Source: Tetracentron sinense
Taxonomy: Eukaryota > Streptophyta > Magnoliopsida > Trochodendrales > Trochodendraceae
NCBI GenBank assembly: GCA_015143295.1
Contig: CM026573.1
Coordinates: forward strand, 3,507,950-3,571,949
Length of the DNA: 64,000 nucleotides
Direction: 5' to 3'
Made by a program: the position numbers and the translations under genes. Below the pieces are notes generated by a model. The model did not search any database, was not told the DNA's origin, and was given only the letters and a program-made list of their open reading frames with translations. Below, one piece after another: positions 59,095 through 64,000 of the stretch (position 1 is the first letter of the stretch; every line of letters begins with the position of its first letter).

Positions 59095-60377
59095 ATATAC
59101 CGACTCATATTATAATGGTAAAGACTATCTATTATTGAGGCCCAATGGGGATAAGCATTATGATAGCAAATATGAAAATATACGATCAGTCTCATCTCTA
59201 AGGTTGCAATAATTAACACATGTAGAATGATATAATTGATAATGAATATAAACGATTTATTTGTATTGAAGCCACCCCAATTAATTATGCTTTGACCCAT
59301 CTTATAGAATGCTGTTTTCTATTGTACTCCTAATTTTCACCATGTGTAGTTTATTTTGTAGCTATCAAACAATATATATTTTCTCTCCAAAAAAAAAATA
59401 TATATATATTTTGAATCCTGACAACCATACAATATGATTATAAGATCCCTATTTATCGATCTGAACCGATTAATAAGTATATTGTCACCCTTTTTTTCAA
59501 GCTTTTCAATAGGAAGAAAATCCATTCAACTTGACCTAATTGGCCGGATAGGACAAGCCAAACATTAGATCCCAAGTCTAAACATGAATGATGAACACGA
59601 ACAACAAAATTATTCTCATGACTAGCAAGATATGCCATTTCTTTTTTCATTTTTTTTTACAAGACACACGTTTAGGCCGAAACTTATTAGGGAGTTAGAA
59701 GCTCAACATTGAAAGTTGGGCTAAACAGATTCATCAACTGTCACACCTAAAGGAGTTGAATCCCAGTCACTCCATTGTAGGGATACACATATCACTAGCA
59801 TAAGCAGGCTGCTGTATATTTGCCTCTCTCTTAATTAAACACCGATCGAACGGTCGATAAGAATGTGGACCACCTATACACCTAAAAACCATAAAATAAA
59901 AAGATAATTTGAAAACACCAGGAATAATATTGATTAAAATAATCAAAGTAGAAGCAAATTAAAAATAAATAAAATTACCAATATAAAATAAAACTAACAA
60001 GAAAGCAAGATTTTGGTGGAAAACAGATTAAATGATGGCAGCTCCAACAAACACAACCTCTCGTTTAAAAAATCATATCCTTGTTCCTCACAATCTGACC
60101 ACAAAATTAAAGGAAGCAAAACCCAGCTAATGAGTCCTTCAAATAGCCGCCCAGCCAAGCTATGTAAGAACATGAGAGAAGCAGAAGAGAGAGGGGAAAA
60201 GGAAAAAACTTTCTGTTCCCTCTCTCTCTCTTTCTTGCTTTTGTGTTGTCTTTGTTAGAGATTAGGTTCTCAAAACAAAGCCCAGTGGCGCCCACAGTTT
60301 CTTCCAGATTACAGAGACCTCTCTGTCTGTCTGTCTTGTTGTTCAACACTTGTTTCGATCATCCACCCTGACTTCTC
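59095..60377. other. Upstream region of the plus RING gene
   Basis: AT-rich with no other gene. CT-rich tracts (60218-60236 and 60315-60335) near the right end are typical of plant promoters and leaders. Confidence 0.5.
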
Positions 60378-60386
60378 TTTATAATC
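60378..60386 (+). promoter_or_regulatory. Possible TATA box of the plus RING gene
   Basis: TTTATAATC, about 70 bp before the ATG at 60450. Fits a short 40-nt leader. Motif match only. Confidence 0.35.
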
Positions 60387-60449
60387 ACCTCTCTTTGTTC
60401 TTCTTCATCTTTCCTGAAGAAGAAAACCCAGTTAGAGAAAGAGATTGAG

Positions 60450-62433
60450 ATGTTGTATTACCAGCTTTCCAGGTCTTCTTACCAGGAGTCCCTTCAAATC
60501 CTAGAGGCTGATGTACAACTTGCCAATGCTCTGTGAGTTTTCTTCCCCTTTATTTCTATTTTATTTCATGTTTAATCATGTTTTTGGGTTTTTTTTTCTT
60601 TTCAATTCACGGTTCAGTTACTGTTGACAATTCAGGAGATAAATAAATAAATATATATATACCCGGTTGGGGCTTCTGCATAAACCCCTTATGGGTTTTT
60701 ATGTCCTTTAATTTTGTTTGTGCCTTTATGGATTTTATTCTGTATTCTAAAACTACTGCGGGATTTACACACAAAAAAAATAAAAAATACCCATTTGGGG
60801 GTTTAAACATGCACGTCTAGTGTGTATCTGTTAATCTATTCAATTTGTGTTTTTGGGTGATTTTAATCTGTCTTCTACAGCTCATGCACTCTTTTAACAT
60901 CCCCTTTTGGTTCTAAGCATGCATGTAAGAAATAATTCTTGCGTGCATGATGGGTTCTGTTGAGGATTTTGGTGGTAGAGACTGTTATGTCTGGTCACAA
61001 CTAAAGTGGGTCTCTGGAATGAATTTTGGGCTGCAACCCCAAGAGCTAAGGGTGGTTCCAGTCATACCTAATTGGGATTTTAGCATGCATACTGTCAAAT
61101 TAGTAGAGCACTGAAGTGGGTCTCTGGAATGAATTTTGGGCTGCAACCCCAAGAGCTAAGGGTTACCCAATTGGGATTTCAGCATGCGTACTATCAAATT
61201 AGTAGAGCTTGCAGTGTCTTTGGCTATTTTCTCTTTCTCTGTGCAGATTATTCTCATTTATGTGCAGTCTTATGTTGCATGATTGATTCTATTAGATTGT
61301 CATGGTAGATACTATTGTTGCGGGCCATCTGAAGTGGTTTTTGTTGTTGAATTTTTATTTTTGTAGAGCAACTGCAATCCCAAAAGCCAAGGGTGGTGCA
61401 TATCTTCAAATGAAATTGGTTTACAATCAATTGGCACCCCTGTTTCTGTTTTTGCTCCAATGGATGGAATGCTCCTGTACATGTCTATTCCCAAGATATC
61501 TAAACCTCTTCCACATAATTATATACAAGGTTGTTTGCTGTCCTTTCCTTTTAAATACCTCTTTTCATGCAAATTCAGAGAAATCATAATGATAGTTAAA
61601 TGGGTTTTGACTGTGTTTTCTTTTGGTTTCTATTGAATAATGAAACCAAAGTTCATGAAATTTCTTGTTGCATGTTTCTGTTGGTTCATCCCTTATAGGT
61701 TTATGCTGATGGGAGAAAGAACATCGCTTCACATGGAAGGAAGGCAACCATTAAGGAATTCTATGGTCTGTAAGAATTTTTTTAAATTATTATTCTATTA
61801 TTCCGGTGGGTACACTGAAATGTCGGGTTTCTGCATTCATTCTTGTGCATGCTCCAACAAAAATCAACATGCAGCTGTTATTTTACCATCTCTTCATCGG
61901 CTCCATGGTAACTTAGCAGAGCTAAATAATGCTAAAAAAAGCGGTTGCGGCATGGAGAACCTAAACGGGAAGAGAGTAGAAGAGGGGAGGAAGCTATCGG
62001 ATGTGGATTTGGATAGAGAAGATGAATGTGGGATTTGCATGGAGCCTTGCACCAAAATGGTCTTGCCTAACTGCTGCCATGCAATGTGCATAAACTGCTA
62101 CCATGACTGGTAACTAGAAACCTTATTTGTCCTTATATTTCCAGTTTTTTCACTATGAATACCTGACATTGAAGAAAGGTCTTTTTCTTTATACTCAATA
62201 CTGTTCTTTTTCCAAATTACAGGAACATGAGGTCAGAGTCCTGCCCATTTTGCCGAGGTAGCCTAAAGAGAGTTAATTCAGAAGACTTGTGGGTTCTCAC
62301 CTGTAGTGGTGATGTTATTGACACTGAGACTGTGTCCAAGGAGGACTTGTTGCGCTTCTACCTCTATATTAACAACCTCCCTAAAGATATACCGGATGCC
62401 CTTTTCTTAGTGTATTACGAGTACCTAATTTGA
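60450..62433 (+). CDS. AIRP2: RING-type E3 ubiquitin ligase, AIRP2 family (copy 2)
   Basis: Five exons: 60450-60532, 61367-61529, 61699-61765, 61875-62109, 62223-62433 (TGA); 252 aa, GT-AG borders and phases consistent. Starts MLYYQLSRSSYQESLQILEA. A conserved helical N-terminal half (LQMKLVYNQLAPLFLFLLQW, PRYLNLFHIIIYK, HGRKATIKEFY), then a C3HC4 RING: C156, C159, C171, H173, C176, C179, C190, C193. The family tail LKRVNSEDLWVL, LRFYLYINNLPKD and LVYYEYLI closes it. Length and layout match Arabidopsis AIRP2 closely, a cytosolic E3 ligase that promotes abscisic-acid and stress responses; the same role is inferred. It is closer to that consensus than the copy at 44456-46084, so this is the likelier conserved orthologue. 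Intron 1 holds a 110-bp tandem duplication. Confidence 0.94.
61001..61209. repeat. 110-bp tandem duplication in intron 1 of the RING gene
   Basis: Copies 61001-61110 and 61111-61209, both with GTGGGTCTCTGGAATGAATT. The second has lost about ten bases after GCTAAGGGT. Confidence 0.9.
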
Positions 62434-63131
62434 TTCGAGGTACATGAGAAGGATGATGTACAGAAAGAGAAAAATGCCGACCGTCAGATGTAAATAGAGT
62501 CTGGTAAGGAAAGTTCTCTTTTGAGTTTTTACATGGAATAATCCTATCCCATTTTATACTTGTGCAGAATATCGTAATGACCATGGTGTAAAAGACCCTG
62601 AATATATAAAAATTCTCATTTCGAAAACTTGAGATTCGATTTTTGTTGTTTACTTGAAATTTGCATGAGCAGCGGACTGTGATGCATTTTCTTGCATTAT
62701 TATGTGAAGCACTCACATCGATTTATTGGCACAAACTGACTCCTTGTAAGATTTTTGGAATGTGTGAAAGTGAAAGAAACTCGAAATGATACTGTTGAGA
62801 CTTGAGACAACCTATGTAAGACTTTTTTTTATTAGCCTATGTGCTGTTGCTCTTATCTCCAAGGTAGCTCCTAGATACTTTCTGATCTTACTGAAAATTA
62901 CAGATCTAGTTCACCCCACTTTATAAACTTGAACCAACTTGATTTCTGTTTGAATTGATGTTCATATGCCAGTTCACCAATTAGTCAATGTTTCAAGCCA
63001 ATCATGAAGCATATTGCATTTGGCATCCTCAACCGTCACCAAATAAGCTGAAAGATATGAAAGAATTAAATATATATAGTATTTTTGGGTAGGCTACATG
63101 TAGTGTTCATCTTGCTGCTATGATGTATGAT
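62434..63131. other. 3' UTR and flank of the plus RING gene
   Basis: No further exon. AT-rich, nothing else recognised. Confidence 0.5.
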
Positions 63132-63256
63132 AAGCTTGAAGTTCAAGTGTTGTATAAGTATAACTCCTTTGCAAACCATACTCCCATACTGGACAGCTTG
63201 AAGTTCAAGTGTTGTATAAGTATTAACTCCTTTGCAAACTATACTCCCATAATGGG
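63132..63256. repeat. 62-bp tandem duplication
   Basis: AGCTTGAAGTTCAAGTGTTG at 63133 and 63195, each followed by AACTCCTTTGCAAAC(C/T)ATACTCCCATA. One inserted T in the second copy. Confidence 0.9.
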
Positions 63257-63765
63257 CTGTTTTGAATTGAGCAATCATAAGTTTGAACTAGCCTAATACT
63301 ATGGTCTACGGGACTCCTGAAGCAAGTGCATGACATTGTATTACCACATAATTCACTGCTTTGTGTTCCGTGGAGGAAGCAAACACAAACATCGACATGT
63401 TTGATTTGAAAGGAAATGTTTTCTTTCATTTCACAATCTCATGGTTAAAGCATTCTCAAAGGGATTACTTTGATAAACCACTGAGCTACCTTCTACCTTC
63501 TGGATAAAGTTCCAACTTGTATTGTCAAGTAAACCTTATGTAAGATGTGCCATTTGTGCTTTTGTCCTACATGATGGTCTCGTGGGGTTTCTGAAATTAT
63601 TATTGGCAATAGCAGAGGGGATGTAGATGTGATTTGGATGGTGAAACTGTAGATGTACTCAGCAGGTTCAGTAACGGTCATGTAACTAATGTGGTTGTGG
63701 TTGAGTCCGTAGAATAGAGTTAAGGTCTCTCAATTTTATTTTTATTTTTATGTTGAAGGTAACTC

Positions 63766-64000
63766 CCTCGTCACACCCATCATTGTCAATGTCTTATCCC
63801 AAATTCTTGGGGTCAGCAATTGAAATCCTGTCCAGCTATTCCATTCTATTAAAAGCTGTATTTTCTGTTAAATCATGTATAACCATAACAAACCTTTTCT
63901 CAATATCTACGTCCACATCTTTTTTGCCTCCCTTCAGTATTTCCCTCGTCATCCACAGGCTAGAAAGGAAATCTCCTTTGAACTTGGTTCTTTTTGGACC
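63766..64000 (-). mobile_element. Probable RTE-type LINE 3' end
   Basis: CATTGTCAATGTCTTATCCCAAATTCTTGGGGTC followed by TCC-A-CTATTCCATTCTATT and AATATCTACGTCCACATCTTTTTTGCC resembles the reverse complement of plant RTE LINE 3' ends, which I know as a common repeat. It runs off the window. No coding part seen. Confidence 0.45.

Overview
This is a window of plant nuclear DNA, most likely from a woody flowering plant. Its genes have many short exons with GT-AG introns, intergenic DNA is AT-rich, and L1-type LINEs, a Ty1-copia element, tRNA-derived SINEs and TIR/MITE elements are abundant. I see no organelle, bacterial or viral genes, so the species cannot be named. Only four protein-coding host genes are supported; the rest is largely layered transposable-element (TE) debris.

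Layout: (1) About 629-35907, + strand: the last 13 exons of a Kelch-repeat gene of the KLHDC4 / yeast Kel3 family, including the C-terminal DUF4110-type region. The first exons lie left of the window. Its introns reach 16.9 kb and hold LINE fragments, a degraded short-LTR Copia (25092-30483) inserted into a LINE, hAT-like TIR elements and a possible large LTR. (2) 36764-42106, - strand: a 5'-truncated but young-looking LINE with a poly(A) tail, a 17-bp target-site duplication (TSD) and a 1,407-codon open ORF2, inserted into the end of a Tourist-like MITE. (3) 44456-46084, - strand: a five-exon RING E3 ligase gene of the AIRP2 family. (4) 47909-48430, - strand: an intronless gene for an acidic 173-aa plant protein of unknown function. 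(5) 48.5-60.4 kb: gene-free, made of SINEs, foldback MITEs, tandem repeats and an apparent LTR nested in a Tourist/PIF-like element. (6) 60450-62433, + strand: a second five-exon AIRP2-family gene, divergently oriented to the first and with four of five exon lengths identical. (7) 62.4-64 kb: tandem duplication and a probable RTE-type LINE 3' end.

The genes do not form a pathway. The two AIRP2-family genes are probably an old inverted or dispersed duplicate pair of cytosolic E3 ubiquitin ligases; the Kelch gene is a housekeeping-type single gene. I found no convincing new biological system. The most informative observations are the nested TE architectures with readable target sites, the nearly intact LINE with a homopolymer frameshift at its start, and the duplicated RING genes.
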